Shown: positions 15,485 to 24,161, numbered from the stretch's first letter. The stretch: 44,238 nt of DNA from Streptomyces olivaceoviridis (GCF_014650115.1 NZ_BMUI01000046.1:1-44238); one strand, 5' to 3'. Translations and numbers: made by a program. The notes: generated by a model from the letters alone, not told the origin.

Positions 15485-17190
15485 GCCCCACCACCCTTCC
15501 CGCCGGTCCGGAACACGGGCACGTCACCTTCCTCGGTGCCGGACCCGGGGATCCGGGACTGCTGACGCTGCGCGCCGTGGAGGCGCTGTCGAACGCGGAC
15601 GTCCTGGTCGCCGAGCACGAGGTGCTCGACGTCATCCGGACGCACGCGCGGCAGGGCGTCTCCGTCGTACAGACGGACGCGGACTCCGCCGCGGTGCCGC
15701 CGCCGGGCACGGGCACGCCCCAGCTGACGGTCGTTGACGGCACGTCAACACCCGTCGCCGTCCCGGCCGCTGCCCGGGATGCCGCTCATCTTGTCATGGA
15801 GGCCGCGCGGGGCGGCAGGCGGGTCGTCCGTGCGGTGCCCGGGGACCCGGGACTGGATACGTACGCGGCGGAGGAGATGCTCGCCTGCGCCGCCGCCGGG
15901 GTGCCCTTCGAGGTCGTCCCCGGTGTCGCGGCGGCGGTCGGCGTGCCCGCGTACGCCGGTGTGCCGCTGCGGGACGCGCAGGGCGCGGACGTCCGGTTCG
16001 TGGACGCCCGGACCGCCTCCGAACGGTGCTGGACGGAGGTGGGCGCGTCGGACGGCACGGTGGTCGTCTCGACGACCCTGGACTCGGTCGCCGCCGCGGC
16101 GGGCGAGCTGGTCTCGGCGGGCCGCAAGCCGGACACCCCGCTGACGGTGACGGTCGCCGGTACGACGACCCGGCAGCGGACCTGGACGGCGACGCTCGGC
16201 ACGATCGCGCAGACGCTGAAGCAGGCGAAGGTGCTGCCGTCGCCGGACGGCGGGCGGCCGGTGATAGCCGTGGTCGGCGAGCGTTCCGCCGTCGCCCGGC
16301 GCGACGAGCTGTCGTGGTTCGAGTCCAAGCCGCTGTTCGGCTGGAAGGTGCTCGTGCCGCGCACGAAGGAGCAGGCGGCGTCGCTCTCCGACCAACTGCG
16401 GTCCTACGGCGCGGTGCCGCACGAGGTCCCGACGATCGCGGTGGAGCCCCCGCGCACCCCGCAGCAGATGGAGCGGGCGGTCAAGGGCCTGGTGACGGGC
16501 CGCTACGAGTGGATCGCGTTCACCTCCGTCAACGCGGTGAAGGCGGTCCGGGAGAAGTTCGAGGAGTACGGCCTCGACGCGCGTGCCTTCGCGGGCATCA
16601 AGGTGGCCGCGGTGGGCGAGCAGACCGCCAGGGCGCTGGTCGCCTTCGGCGTGAAGCCGGACCTGGTGCCGAGCGGCGAGCAGTCGGCGGCCGGCCTCCT
16701 GGAGGACTGGCCCCCCTACGACCCGGTCTTCGACCCGATCGACCGTGTCTTCCTGCCCCGGGCCGACATCGCGACCGAGACCCTGGTCGCCGGTCTGATC
16801 GAGCTGGGCTGGGAGGTCGACGACGTCACGGCCTACCGGACCGTGCGCGCGTCGCCGCCGCCGGCGGAGACCCGGGAGGCGATCAAGGGCGGCGGCTTCG
16901 ACGCGGTCCTCTTCACGTCCTCGTCCACGGTCCGGAACCTGGTGGGCATCGCGGGCAAGCCGCACAACGTGACGGTGATCGCGTGCATCGGCCCGGCGAC
17001 GGCCAAGACCGCCGAGGAGCACGGGCTGCGGGTCGACGTCATGGCCCCGGAGCCGTCCGTGCACAAGCTGGCGGAGGCGCTGGCGGACTTCGGCATGAAG
17101 CGGCGCGCCGCCGCGCTGGAGGCCGGTGACCCGGTGACCCGCCCGAGCGAGCGCCGCCCGGGCGCCCGCAGGCGCCGCTCGACGACCTGA
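15481..17190 (+). CDS. hemD: Fused uroporphyrinogen-III methyltransferase-like / uroporphyrinogen-III synthase
   Basis: This is a two-domain protein of 569 residues. Residues 10-250 have the tetrapyrrole methylase fold (VTFLGAGPGDPGLLTLRAVEAL). The second half (about 275-545; LFGWKVLVPRTKEQAASLSDQL, EWIAFTSVNAVKAV, FTSSSTVRNLVG) is uroporphyrinogen-III synthase, which closes hydroxymethylbilane with D-ring inversion. The methylase half is divergent: the usual GGDPFVFGRGGEE loop reads RAVPGDPGLDTYAAEE, and the Tyr-Asp motif is AEHEV. It may therefore not methylate uroporphyrinogen-III as in siroheme synthesis. The start is TTG 15481, overlapping the hemC stop. A short basic Arg-rich tail ends the protein. 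A perfect 13-bp stem follows at once. Confidence 0.92.
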   Translation: MSPTTLPAGPEHGHVTFLGAGPGDPGLLTLRAVEALSNADVLVAEHEVLDVIRTHARQGVSVVQTDADSAAVPPPGTGTPQLTVVDGTSTPVAVPAAARDAAHLVMEAARGGRRVVRAVPGDPGLDTYAAEEMLACAAAGVPFEVVPGVAAAVGVPAYAGVPLRDAQGADVRFVDARTASERCWTEVGASDGTVVVSTTLDSVAAAAGELVSAGRKPDTPLTVTVAGTTTRQRTWTATLGTIAQTLKQAKVLPSPDGGRPVIAVVGERSAVARRDELSWFESKPLFGWKVLVPRTKEQAASLSDQLRSYGAVPHEVPTIAVEPPRTPQQMERAVKGLVTGRYEWIAFTSVNAVKAVREKFEEYGLDARAFAGIKVAAVGEQTARALVAFGVKPDLVPSGEQSAAGLLEDWPPYDPVFDPIDRVFLPRADIATETLVAGLIELGWEVDDVTAYRTVRASPPPAETREAIKGGGFDAVLFTSSSTVRNLVGIAGKPHNVTVIACIGPATAKTAEEHGLRVDVMAPEPSVHKLAEALADFGMKRRAAALEAGDPVTRPSERRPGARRRRSTT

Positions 17191-17219
17191 GGCACCGGGG
17201 GGCTCGGCCCCCCGGTGCC
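17191..17219 (+). terminator. Terminator after hemD
   Basis: Perfect 13-bp arms (17191-17203 and 17207-17219) with a TCG loop directly follow the hemD stop. There is no T-run. It should reduce read-through into hemB, which therefore probably has its own promoter. Confidence 0.8.
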
Positions 17220-17510
17220 CCGGGCCTGCCCGGTCGGCTGGGAGGTGGGCGTGCGGGCGGACTCGCCCCACGCCCTGCTCGCCGCCGGCCTGGTCGAACA
17301 CCTGGCCGGGGATCGGGAAACGGGCCGGGAGCAACCACGGGCGGGGCCCGCGGCCTTCATGGCGCGGGTCCTCGGCGTCCGAGGGATCCGGGTGCCTCCG
17401 CCGCGGGCTTCGAAGGACCGTCCGGCGTCCTTCCCGACCGTGCCCGGGGGCTGCCGCGTCCGACACCGCGTCGGCAAAGGCGCAGGCCCGGCGGGCGTAG
17501 CGTAGGGGGC
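17220..17510. other. hemD-hemB intergenic region, no supported gene
   Basis: This 291-bp stretch has open frames on both strands, but none has a family match, a good ribosome-binding site or clear third-position bias. I take it as the hemB leader and promoter region, possibly with a decayed gene. No promoter could be placed with confidence. Confidence 0.4.
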
Positions 17511-18521
17511 ATGACGAAGTACGGATCCTTCCCCGGTACGCGTCCCCGACGGTTGCGCACCACCCCCGTCATGCGCCGCATGGTCGCCGAGACCCGGCTG
17601 CACCCCGCCGACCTCATCCTCCCGGCGTTCATCCGGGAGGGCGTCAGCGAGCCGGTGCCGGTCGCGGCGATGCCCGGCGTCGTGCAGCACACCCGGGACA
17701 GCCTGAAGAAGGCCGCGCTGGAGGCCGTGGAGGCCGGGGTCTCCGCGATCATGCTGTTCGGCGTGCCGGAGGAGGCCAAGAAGGACGCCCAGGGCACCGT
17801 CGGCACCGATCCGGACGGGATCCTCCAGGTCGCCCTGCGGGACGTCCGGGCCGAGGTCGGCGACGACCTGCTCGTCATGTCCGACCTGTGCCTGGACGAG
17901 TTCACCGACCACGGGCACTGCGGGGTGCTGGACGCCGAGGGGCGCGTCGACAACGACGCCACCCTGGAGCGGTACGCCGAGATGGCCCAGGTGCAGGCCG
18001 ACGCAGGCGCCCATGTCGTCGGCCCCAGCGGGATGATGGACGGCCAGATCGGCGTCGTCCGGGACGCGCTGGACCAGATCGGCCGTGAGGACGTCGCGAT
18101 CCTCGCCTACACCGCCAAGTACTCCTCGGCCTTCTACGGCCCCTTCCGCGAGGCCGTCGCCTCCTCGCTCCAGGGCGACCGCAAGACCTACCAGCAGGAT
18201 CCGGCCAACTGGCGCGAGTCCCTGCGGGAACTGGAGCTGGACCTCACCGAGGGCGCCGACATGGTGATGGTCAAGCCGGCCGGCCCCTACCTCGACGTCC
18301 TCGCCCGGGTCGCGGACGCCGTGGACGTGCCCGTCGCCGCCTACCAGATCTCCGGCGAGTACTCGATGATCGAGGCCGCCGCCGAGAAGGGCTGGATCGA
18401 CCGGGACCGGGCGATCTTCGAGTCCCTGACCGGCATCAAGCGGGCCGGGGCGCGCAACATCCTCACCTACTGGGCCACCGAGGTGGCCCAGAAGCTGCGC
18501 CGTTCCCCGTTCACCAGTTGA
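17511..18521 (+). CDS. hemB: Delta-aminolevulinic acid dehydratase (porphobilinogen synthase)
   Basis: This enzyme condenses two 5-aminolevulinate molecules to porphobilinogen. It has 336 residues, the standard size. The Schiff-base lysines are K203 (in YTAKYSSAFYGPFREA) and K255 (in MVMVKPAGPYLD). The metal-site loop SDLCLDEFTDHGHCG (near 124-138) has Cys127-X-Asp129 and Cys137, a mixture between the Cys3 zinc type and the Asp-rich Mg type. ATG 17511 follows AGGGGG. The 3' end overlaps the convergent DUF4232 gene by 11 bp, so no terminator fits between them. Confidence 0.97.
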   Translation: MTKYGSFPGTRPRRLRTTPVMRRMVAETRLHPADLILPAFIREGVSEPVPVAAMPGVVQHTRDSLKKAALEAVEAGVSAIMLFGVPEEAKKDAQGTVGTDPDGILQVALRDVRAEVGDDLLVMSDLCLDEFTDHGHCGVLDAEGRVDNDATLERYAEMAQVQADAGAHVVGPSGMMDGQIGVVRDALDQIGREDVAILAYTAKYSSAFYGPFREAVASSLQGDRKTYQQDPANWRESLRELELDLTEGADMVMVKPAGPYLDVLARVADAVDVPVAAYQISGEYSMIEAAAEKGWIDRDRAIFESLTGIKRAGARNILTYWATEVAQKLRRSPFTS

Positions 18522-19251
18522 GGGCGTCGTCCATCTCCTGCTGCCAGTACGTCACCTTCAGCGAGCTGTCGTAGTAGACGCCCTTGGCCGGGAGGGACGG
18601 CGTCGCGGACGGGCCGCCACTGCTGTTCGGGCCGAGGCCCTGGAAGCCCACGGTCAGCTTGCGGGCCGTCGTCCCGCCGGTGCCGCTGCCGTCGGCGGCC
18701 GACAGCAGCACACCCGCGTACCCCGACTCGCCGGGCGCCAGGGACACCACGGCCTGCGGCTGGGTGTCCCGGTCCGCCTGCGGTACCCACTGCATCTGGT
18801 CGAAGCGGAGTACCGGGTAGTACGGCAGCTCGCAGGTCCTGCCGCCGGTGTTCTTCACGGTGATGAGCATGTGGTTGAGGGGCCGGGCGACCGGCTGCGC
18901 GGTGACGGTCGTGTTCGCGCCGTTGCACAGCACCACGGAGGTGCCGGAGCCGCCGGAAGTGCCGGTGCCGCCCTGGGTGCCGCGCGGGGCGGGGGAGGCG
19001 CTCGGCCGTGCGTCGGGTGTGTGGGTACGGGCCACGGGCGTGCCGTTCGCCGTACGGCCGCCGGTGCCGGCCTGGGGCGTCTTCGACGCGGCCTTCTCCG
19101 ACGCGGCCTTCTCCGCCGACGTCGTGGGGGGCGTCGGCAGGGCGGCGCCCTCGTCCTCGGTGCCGGTCCCGTTGCCGCCGCACGCCGTGAGCGCGAGGGC
19201 GGCGACGGCGGTGCCGGTGGCGGCGAGCAGACGGATATGGCGCATTCGCAT
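18511..19251 (-). CDS. DUF4232 lipoprotein
   Basis: A 246-residue exported lipoprotein. The signal peptide is MRMRHIRLLAATGTAVAALAL and the lipobox LTAC has its Cys near residue 24. A Ser/Thr/Lys/Ala/Glu-rich linker (about 25-100) leads to a single beta-sandwich DUF4232 domain (VVLCNGANTTVTAQPV, ITVKNTGGRTCELPYYPVLRF with two Cys that may form a disulfide, VVSLAPGESGYAGVLL). The role of DUF4232 is unknown; it is a common surface domain in Streptomyces. ATG 19251 has AGAGGA 6 nt upstream. It is divergent from the membrane-anchored HTH gene (183 bp apart), which may regulate it. Confidence 0.85.
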   Translation of the reverse strand: MRMRHIRLLAATGTAVAALALTACGGNGTGTEDEGAALPTPPTTSAEKAASEKAASKTPQAGTGGRTANGTPVARTHTPDARPSASPAPRGTQGGTGTSGGSGTSVVLCNGANTTVTAQPVARPLNHMLITVKNTGGRTCELPYYPVLRFDQMQWVPQADRDTQPQAVVSLAPGESGYAGVLLSAADGSGTGGTTARKLTVGFQGLGPNSSGGPSATPSLPAKGVYYDSSLKVTYWQQEMDDALNW

Positions 19252-19434
19252 GGCAAGTCCTCTTTCGGGCTGGGCCGGTTGGCGTGCTTGGATGACCTCA
19301 GCCTGTGGGCGGGTCCGTCCCGGCGGCCAGCAGCGGCCGGGAATCCGGGACGCTGGAACGCCCACACCGGCTTTGACCTGCGGGAACAGCCCCTCCCTGG
19401 AATGCCGGGGTGGGACGAGGGGGACGGAGAAACG

Positions 19435-20760
19435 GTGTCGGGAGGCACGTCCGAGAGCGGTTTCGCCGAGCTGTTGCGGGAGTTGAAGGACCGCTCCGGG
19501 CACAGCTACGGCACGCTCGCCAAGCGGCTGCACATGAGTACGTCGACGCTCCACCGGTACTGCAACGGGGACGCCGTACCGGCGGACTACGCGCCCGTGG
19601 AGCGGCTCGCCCGGCTGTGCAAGGCCACGCCCGAGGAACTCGTGGAGCTGCACCGGCGGTGGGTGCTGGCGGACGCCTGGCGGGGCCGGAAGGAGCCGTC
19701 GCCGGTGACGGAGCCGGTGGCTGAACCCGAACCCGAGCCGGTGCCCGTGGCCGGACCTGAGCCTGAGCCCGGGGCGGTGCGGGCCCCGTCGGCCGGACCC
19801 GAAGCCCAGCCGGTGGCGGCGGTGCCTGCCGGGCGCCGGCGCCGCCGTCCCGCCGCCCTCCTCGCCGCCCTGACCGTCACCGCTCTGCTCGGCACCGTGG
19901 CGGTCGTACTGAACCTGCCCCCCGGGCACTCCGGGGACGGAGAGCGGGACGGCCGGGACGCCAAGGGCGCCGCGGCCACCTGGGGAGCCGCCGCCCGGGA
20001 CAGCGCGTCGCCGGTGCCGACGGCCGGGAGCCCGGCGCCGCACCGGTCCGCCACCCGCTCCGCCTCCCCCTCGCCCGAGGCCCCGGCCGGTCGCAGCGGA
20101 ACCCCGGCGGGCGGCTCGGCCGCCGCCACGACCGACCGGACGACGGCCGCCCCGCCCCTCACGGTCACCACGCACCCCTTCAGCTGGGAGAGCCCCTGCT
20201 CCCAGCACTACCTGATCGACCGGCCGCCCACCGCCGTCGCCCCGCCGCCGCTGGAGCAGGACGCGCCCGCCTGGGTGGACGTGCACAAGGCGGTCTCGGC
20301 GGGGGAGCAGTTCGTCACTTTCACCGTGCAGGGCACCGGCGAGGAGACCGTCGTCCTGGAGAAGCTGTCCGTGCGCATGGCGGGCAAGCGGTCCCCGCTC
20401 GCCTGGAACGACTACGCCATGGGCTATCCCGGCGTCGGCTGCGGCGGCGGTGTGCCGACCCACTCCTTCACCGTCGCCCTGGACGCGATGCGCCCCGCGC
20501 CCGTACCGGAGGCCGGGAGCCGGGACTTCCCGTTCAAGGTGAGCCGGTCCGACCCCGAGGTCTTCTACGTCACCGCGGACGCGTCCGCCTACGACGTCAG
20601 CTGGTACCTGGAGCTGTCCTGGTCCAGCGGGAACCGGCACGGCACGCTGGTGGTCGACGACGCCGGCCGGCCGTTCCGCACCAGCGGCAGCAACGGCCGG
20701 CCCGCCTACGCCTTCCCCCTCGGCGGCGAGAAGTGGGGACCGGCGTCGGAGGCGAACTGA
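19435..20760 (+). CDS. Membrane-anchored XRE-type helix-turn-helix protein with extracytoplasmic domain
   Basis: A 441-residue, single-pass protein. Residues 10-75 form a cytoplasmic XRE-like DNA-binding domain (ELLRELKDRSGHSYGTLAKR, then MSTSTLHRYCNGDAVP). A Pro/Glu linker runs to about 130, a basic RRRRR is the stop-transfer, and a hydrophobic helix spans 139-162 (AALLAALTVTALLGTVAVVLN). A Ser/Thr/Pro-rich stalk follows, then a beta-rich outer domain (from about 238) with Cys residues in SPCSQHYL and GVGCGGG. The build is that of a one-component transmembrane regulator, in the manner of ToxR/CadC but with another DNA-binding fold. The signal is unknown. GTG 19435 follows GGAG with a 6-nt gap. 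An upstream ATG at 19402 lacks a good site. Confidence 0.8.
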   Translation: MSGGTSESGFAELLRELKDRSGHSYGTLAKRLHMSTSTLHRYCNGDAVPADYAPVERLARLCKATPEELVELHRRWVLADAWRGRKEPSPVTEPVAEPEPEPVPVAGPEPEPGAVRAPSAGPEAQPVAAVPAGRRRRRPAALLAALTVTALLGTVAVVLNLPPGHSGDGERDGRDAKGAAATWGAAARDSASPVPTAGSPAPHRSATRSASPSPEAPAGRSGTPAGGSAAATTDRTTAAPPLTVTTHPFSWESPCSQHYLIDRPPTAVAPPPLEQDAPAWVDVHKAVSAGEQFVTFTVQGTGEETVVLEKLSVRMAGKRSPLAWNDYAMGYPGVGCGGGVPTHSFTVALDAMRPAPVPEAGSRDFPFKVSRSDPEVFYVTADASAYDVSWYLELSWSSGNRHGTLVVDDAGRPFRTSGSNGRPAYAFPLGGEKWGPASEAN

Positions 20761-20770
20761 CGCCGCCGGT

Positions 20771-21595
20771 TCACTCCCACCAGAAGGACCAGCTCGTGGC
20801 GCCGACCAGCTCCTTGGCGTACGCCCCCACGCTCCCCGGGCCGCTCTGCACCACGGCGTTCGGGCACAGGGCGTAGTGCTCGGCCGCCAGCACCTCGGCG
20901 ACGTGGAGGGCGGTGGGCGGCGCCGCGACGGACACCACCAGGGCGTCCGGCCCGAGCGCCACCACCCGGACCCCGAACCGGTCCTCCCACGACCGCAGCA
21001 CCGCGCAGACCCGGGCCACGTCGCCTTCCTGGTCCAGGGTGCCGGTCCAGCCGATCGCCGCCGGTATGTCGGCGGACCGGCGGGCCGGCACGAGGGCGAG
21101 GTGCGGCTCCTCCACCCACTCGGCCCATGTGCTCGGGTCCTGGTGCAGCGCGTCGGCGACCTGCGCGGCCCGGCTCTCCGGATCGGCGGCCAGGAGCCCG
21201 GCGGACGCGAGCCCCGGCCACTGGACGCCGAACGGCTCGGTCTCCTCGCCGGCGTACCCGTCGGTCTCCTCCGCCCAGTACTCCGACAGCACCTCCTCGG
21301 CCTCGTGGTCCCCCGGGTACGACGCCTCGCCCGGCAACAGCACCCAGTCCTCGACCCCGGCCCGGCAGCCGGCCAGGTCCACCAGCACCGGCAGCAGCCC
21401 GGCACGGGACGCCGGCGCACCCAGCGCCTTCCAGGTGCCGGGCGAGGAGGGCTTCTCCGCGTGCCACAGCAGGGGCTCGTGCCAGCGTCCGTCGTCCGTC
21501 TCGTCCACCAGCCTGCCGGGCGGCAGCCGGAGGCCGAGGGAACGCCCACTGGGGTCGGTGGCCAGCTTGGGCAGCGGGTTGGGAAGAGTCGCCAT
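20771..21595 (-). CDS. DUF4253 domain protein
   Basis: A 274-residue cytoplasmic protein. The C-terminal 110 residues (VPARRSADIPAAIGW..., AVLRSWEDRFGVRVVALGPDALVVSVAAPP, ending WSFWWE) match the DUF4253 family, widespread in actinobacteria and often found near immunity or toxin genes, with no known activity. The N-terminal half is rich in Trp, Asp and Glu. It converges on the HTH gene with only 10 bp between the two stops. The ATG at 21595 has no convincing ribosome-binding site. Confidence 0.8.
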   Translation of the reverse strand: MATLPNPLPKLATDPSGRSLGLRLPPGRLVDETDDGRWHEPLLWHAEKPSSPGTWKALGAPASRAGLLPVLVDLAGCRAGVEDWVLLPGEASYPGDHEAEEVLSEYWAEETDGYAGEETEPFGVQWPGLASAGLLAADPESRAAQVADALHQDPSTWAEWVEEPHLALVPARRSADIPAAIGWTGTLDQEGDVARVCAVLRSWEDRFGVRVVALGPDALVVSVAAPPTALHVAEVLAAEHYALCPNAVVQSGPGSVGAYAKELVGATSWSFWWE

Positions 21596-21675
21596 ACCGG
21601 TGACTGTAAAGCCCGCCACTGACAACGCCGTTGAGCTGCGCGGTCGCCCTGGCGGGCCGGGCGTCCGGGCCGGTG

Positions 21676-22065
21676 TCAGACCAGGGTCGTGATGCAGAAC
21701 GGGTGCCCCGCCGGGTCCAGCAGGACCCGCCAGCGGTCCGGCTGCGGCTGGGTCTCCGGCTTGGTCGCGCCCAGCTTCAGCAGCCGCTCCTCGGCCGTGT
21801 CCAGGTCGTCCACACCCACCTCGATGTGGGCCTGCTTCTCCCGGGCCGGGTCCGGCCAGGTGGGGCGGCGGTAGTCGGCCAGGCGGTTGAAGCCCAGGCC
21901 CGGCGCGCCGTCCTTGCCGCCCAGGAAGACGAAGTCGTCGGAGGTGTAGGCGACGGAGAGGCCGAACATCTCGCCGTAGAAACGGGACAGTTCGACCGGG
22001 TCGGCGCAGTCGAAGGTGACGGCGGCGTAGCGGAAGACGGGTGCGGAAGCGGTGTCTGTGCTCAT
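21676..22065 (-). CDS. VOC-superfamily (glyoxalase/bleomycin-resistance-like) protein
   Basis: A 129-residue protein with two beta-alpha-beta-beta-beta modules of the vicinal oxygen chelate fold: RYAAVTFDCADPVELSRFYGEMFG (about residues 12-35) and AHIEVGVDDLDTAEERLLKLGA (about 78-99), ending DPAGHPFCITT. The metal-ligand positions are only partly conserved, as in many VOC proteins of unknown substrate. It starts 74 bp from the divergent WYL regulator, which may control it. Confidence 0.85.
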   Translation of the reverse strand: MSTDTASAPVFRYAAVTFDCADPVELSRFYGEMFGLSVAYTSDDFVFLGGKDGAPGLGFNRLADYRRPTWPDPAREKQAHIEVGVDDLDTAEERLLKLGATKPETQPQPDRWRVLLDPAGHPFCITTLV

Positions 22066-22138
22066 GGGGACGACCGTAGGACGTGACCCGGACAGATACG
22101 GTCCTGGTCGTGCGGACCCGTGTGGAAAACTTCCGCCC

Positions 22139-23137
22139 GTGCTCAGCGCCTCCGCCCGCCTGCTCCGCCTGCTCGCGCTGCTCGCCGCCCGGCCCTCCTG
22201 GACCTGTGCCGAGCTGGCCGGGCGCATGGCCGTCACCGACCGCACGGTCCGGCGGGACATCGCCAGGCTGCGGGAACTCGGGTACACCGTCGACTCCGAC
22301 GCCGGTCCCTGGGGCGGTTACCGGCTCCGGGCGGGCTCGCGGGTGCCTCCGCTCATCCTGGACGACGAGGAGGCGCTGGCCGTGGCGGTGGGGCTGCGGG
22401 GGACGGCGCTCGGCGGCGCGCTGGGCGGCGACCAGGCGGCCCTGTCCGCGCTGCTGAAGCTGCGGCAGGTGCTGCCGCCCCGGATCGCCGAGCGGTTGGC
22501 GGAGTGGGACGACGCCCTCGTACGGCTCGACTGGCCCGAAGAGCCACGCATCCGGCCCGGTATGCTGCTGGAGCTGGCCGCCGCCTGCCGGCGCGGTGAG
22601 CGGGCCCGGCTGTCGTACCGCGACGGACAGGACCGGCACACGGTCCGGGACGTCGATCCCTACCGGCTCGTCCACACCGGCCGGCGCTGGTACTTCGTCG
22701 CCCGGGACGTGGCCCGGGGCTGGCGGACCTTCCGGGCCGACCGGGTCGAACGGCTCCAGCCCACCGGCCGGCCCGTGGAGATCACCGACCCGCCGGACCC
22801 GGCCCACCTCGTCTCCCGCAACACCGCCAACGGCCCCTACCCGATGTCGGCCACCATCCGGCTGCCGCTGCCCATGGCGGACGCGCTGCGGGTCGTACCC
22901 CCCACCGTCGGCACCCACCGCGCCGACGGCCCGGACGCCACCGTCGTGGACATCGGCGGCCCGGACCCGGACGGCCTCGCCCGCTACCTGCTGGGCCTCG
23001 CCACCCCCCTGCGCGTCCTCGCCCCGGCCGTCGTACGGGAGGCACTGGCGCGGCGGGCGCGGGAGCTCGCCGAGGAGAACGCGGCCCAGGAACCGGCGCG
23101 GCCGACGGGCGTCAGCGGGAGCGTTCCGCCAGTGTGA
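22139..23137 (+). CDS. WYL-domain (YafY/DeoR-type) transcriptional regulator
   Basis: A 332-residue regulator. The N-terminal winged helix (SASARLLRLLALLAARPSWT, AVTDRTVRRDIARLRELGY; residues 1-55) is of the HTH_11 type. A WYL domain follows (about 140-220), with RDVDPYRLVHTGRRWYFVARDVARGWRTFRADRV, the ligand-binding module that senses nucleotides or nucleic acid in several defence regulators. The C-terminal WCX part ends near 315. GTG 22139 gives the usual start. Its 3' end overlaps the convergent hydrolase gene by 26 bp. It could regulate the VOC gene, but it also abuts the CHAT operon, and WYL proteins often govern defence loci. Confidence 0.9.
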   Translation: MLSASARLLRLLALLAARPSWTCAELAGRMAVTDRTVRRDIARLRELGYTVDSDAGPWGGYRLRAGSRVPPLILDDEEALAVAVGLRGTALGGALGGDQAALSALLKLRQVLPPRIAERLAEWDDALVRLDWPEEPRIRPGMLLELAAACRRGERARLSYRDGQDRHTVRDVDPYRLVHTGRRWYFVARDVARGWRTFRADRVERLQPTGRPVEITDPPDPAHLVSRNTANGPYPMSATIRLPLPMADALRVVPPTVGTHRADGPDATVVDIGGPDPDGLARYLLGLATPLRVLAPAVVREALARRARELAEENAAQEPARPTGVSGSVPPV

Positions 23138-24161
23138 GCAACAGATGGGCGGACTCGGCCCGCTGGAAGTCCGAGTGGGCGCCCGCGGGGGCGAGCCGGG
23201 TGAGCCTGCCGCCCCGGTAGAGCCAGCCGGCGTCCACGTTGACGATGCGGTGGTCCAGTGCCTGCTGCGGATACACGGCGTTCGTGGGGAGCAGCCGGGT
23301 CGGGAACGGGAGCACCGGAGCGGCACCGGCACCGGAGTGCCCGATGCCGGGGGCTCCCTCCGCGCGCAGGTGCCAGAAGCCCGTGGCCCGGTCCCAGCGG
23401 GAATGCGTCAGGACGAGCGGCCCCCGGAGCGGCGCGCCCAGGGTCTCCCCGGAGGGGAACAGCCTGGGGAAGTGGCGGAGGAACGCGTCGCGGGGAGCGG
23501 CCATCTGGAAGATCAGCATGCTGTCGACCGTGAAGGGCTGCCGGGGGTCCCGGGGGGTGCTCCAGCCGAGGACAGGGGGGCGCGGCGGTCGTTCGGCCGC
23601 CCGCTGCACCGCCTCGCAGAGGAACCGTCCGCCGAAGGAATGTCCCACGAGGTGCAGGTACTGCCCCGCGCGGTTGGCCAGGACCGAGGGGTGGGCCGGA
23701 TGGGCGCGCCGGTCGTCCAGGTAGCCGAGCAGGTGGGCGAGTACGTAGGGCGCCTGGCCGGCGCCCTGGGCGCTCATCGCGTGCGCCCGGTCCCGGATCC
23801 TGCGGTAGCCCCGCAGGGAGGGCAGGCTGGAGGAGGGCCAGCGGACCACCACGCACCAGGGCCGGTAGCCCGCGGTCACGCCCGGATACAGCCCTGGCCG
23901 GGCGGACCGCAGGTCCAGCGCGTGCCGCAGCAGCCGCGCCGCGGTCTGGGTCGCCGTGCCGGGCGCGGTCTGCCAGCCGTGGACGTACACGTATATGTCG
24001 CTCGCCCAGGCCGGGATCCGCAGATGGCGTTCCAGATGCTCGCGGACCCTCGGGGCCGGTACCGGCACGCGGGTGCCCGGAACCTGGATCCTGCCCTGTT
24101 CGTCCAGGTCGATCTCCGCGGGCCGTGGCAAGGGCCTGGGGTCCGCCGGCGCGCGGGTCAC
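23112..24161 (-). CDS. Alpha/beta-hydrolase, third gene of the STAND-CHAT operon
   Basis: A 349-residue serine hydrolase without signal peptide. YVYVHGWQTAPG (near 58-68) supplies the oxyanion-hole HG motif. HLVGHSFGGRFLCEAV (170-185) is the nucleophile elbow, with Ser175. A late Asp (in SRWDRATGFWH or VDAGWLY) and His would complete the triad but cannot be fixed by eye. The fold suggests a lipase, esterase or peptidase. GTG 24161 overlaps the CHAT stop (GTGA), which indicates translational coupling and a shared task. I infer an effector role; cleavage or activation by the CHAT protease is a hypothesis. The gene is convergent with and overlaps the WYL gene. Confidence 0.8.
   Translation of the reverse strand: MTRAPADPRPLPRPAEIDLDEQGRIQVPGTRVPVPAPRVREHLERHLRIPAWASDIYVYVHGWQTAPGTATQTAARLLRHALDLRSARPGLYPGVTAGYRPWCVVVRWPSSSLPSLRGYRRIRDRAHAMSAQGAGQAPYVLAHLLGYLDDRRAHPAHPSVLANRAGQYLHLVGHSFGGRFLCEAVQRAAERPPRPPVLGWSTPRDPRQPFTVDSMLIFQMAAPRDAFLRHFPRLFPSGETLGAPLRGPLVLTHSRWDRATGFWHLRAEGAPGIGHSGAGAAPVLPFPTRLLPTNAVYPQQALDHRIVNVDAGWLYRGGRLTRLAPAGAHSDFQRAESAHLLLTLAERSR

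Noticed and set aside
17215..17505. 96-codon open frame between hemD and hemB.
   Set aside because: No ribosome-binding site, no family, and random-looking Arg/Pro/Gly composition; it begins inside the hemD terminator.
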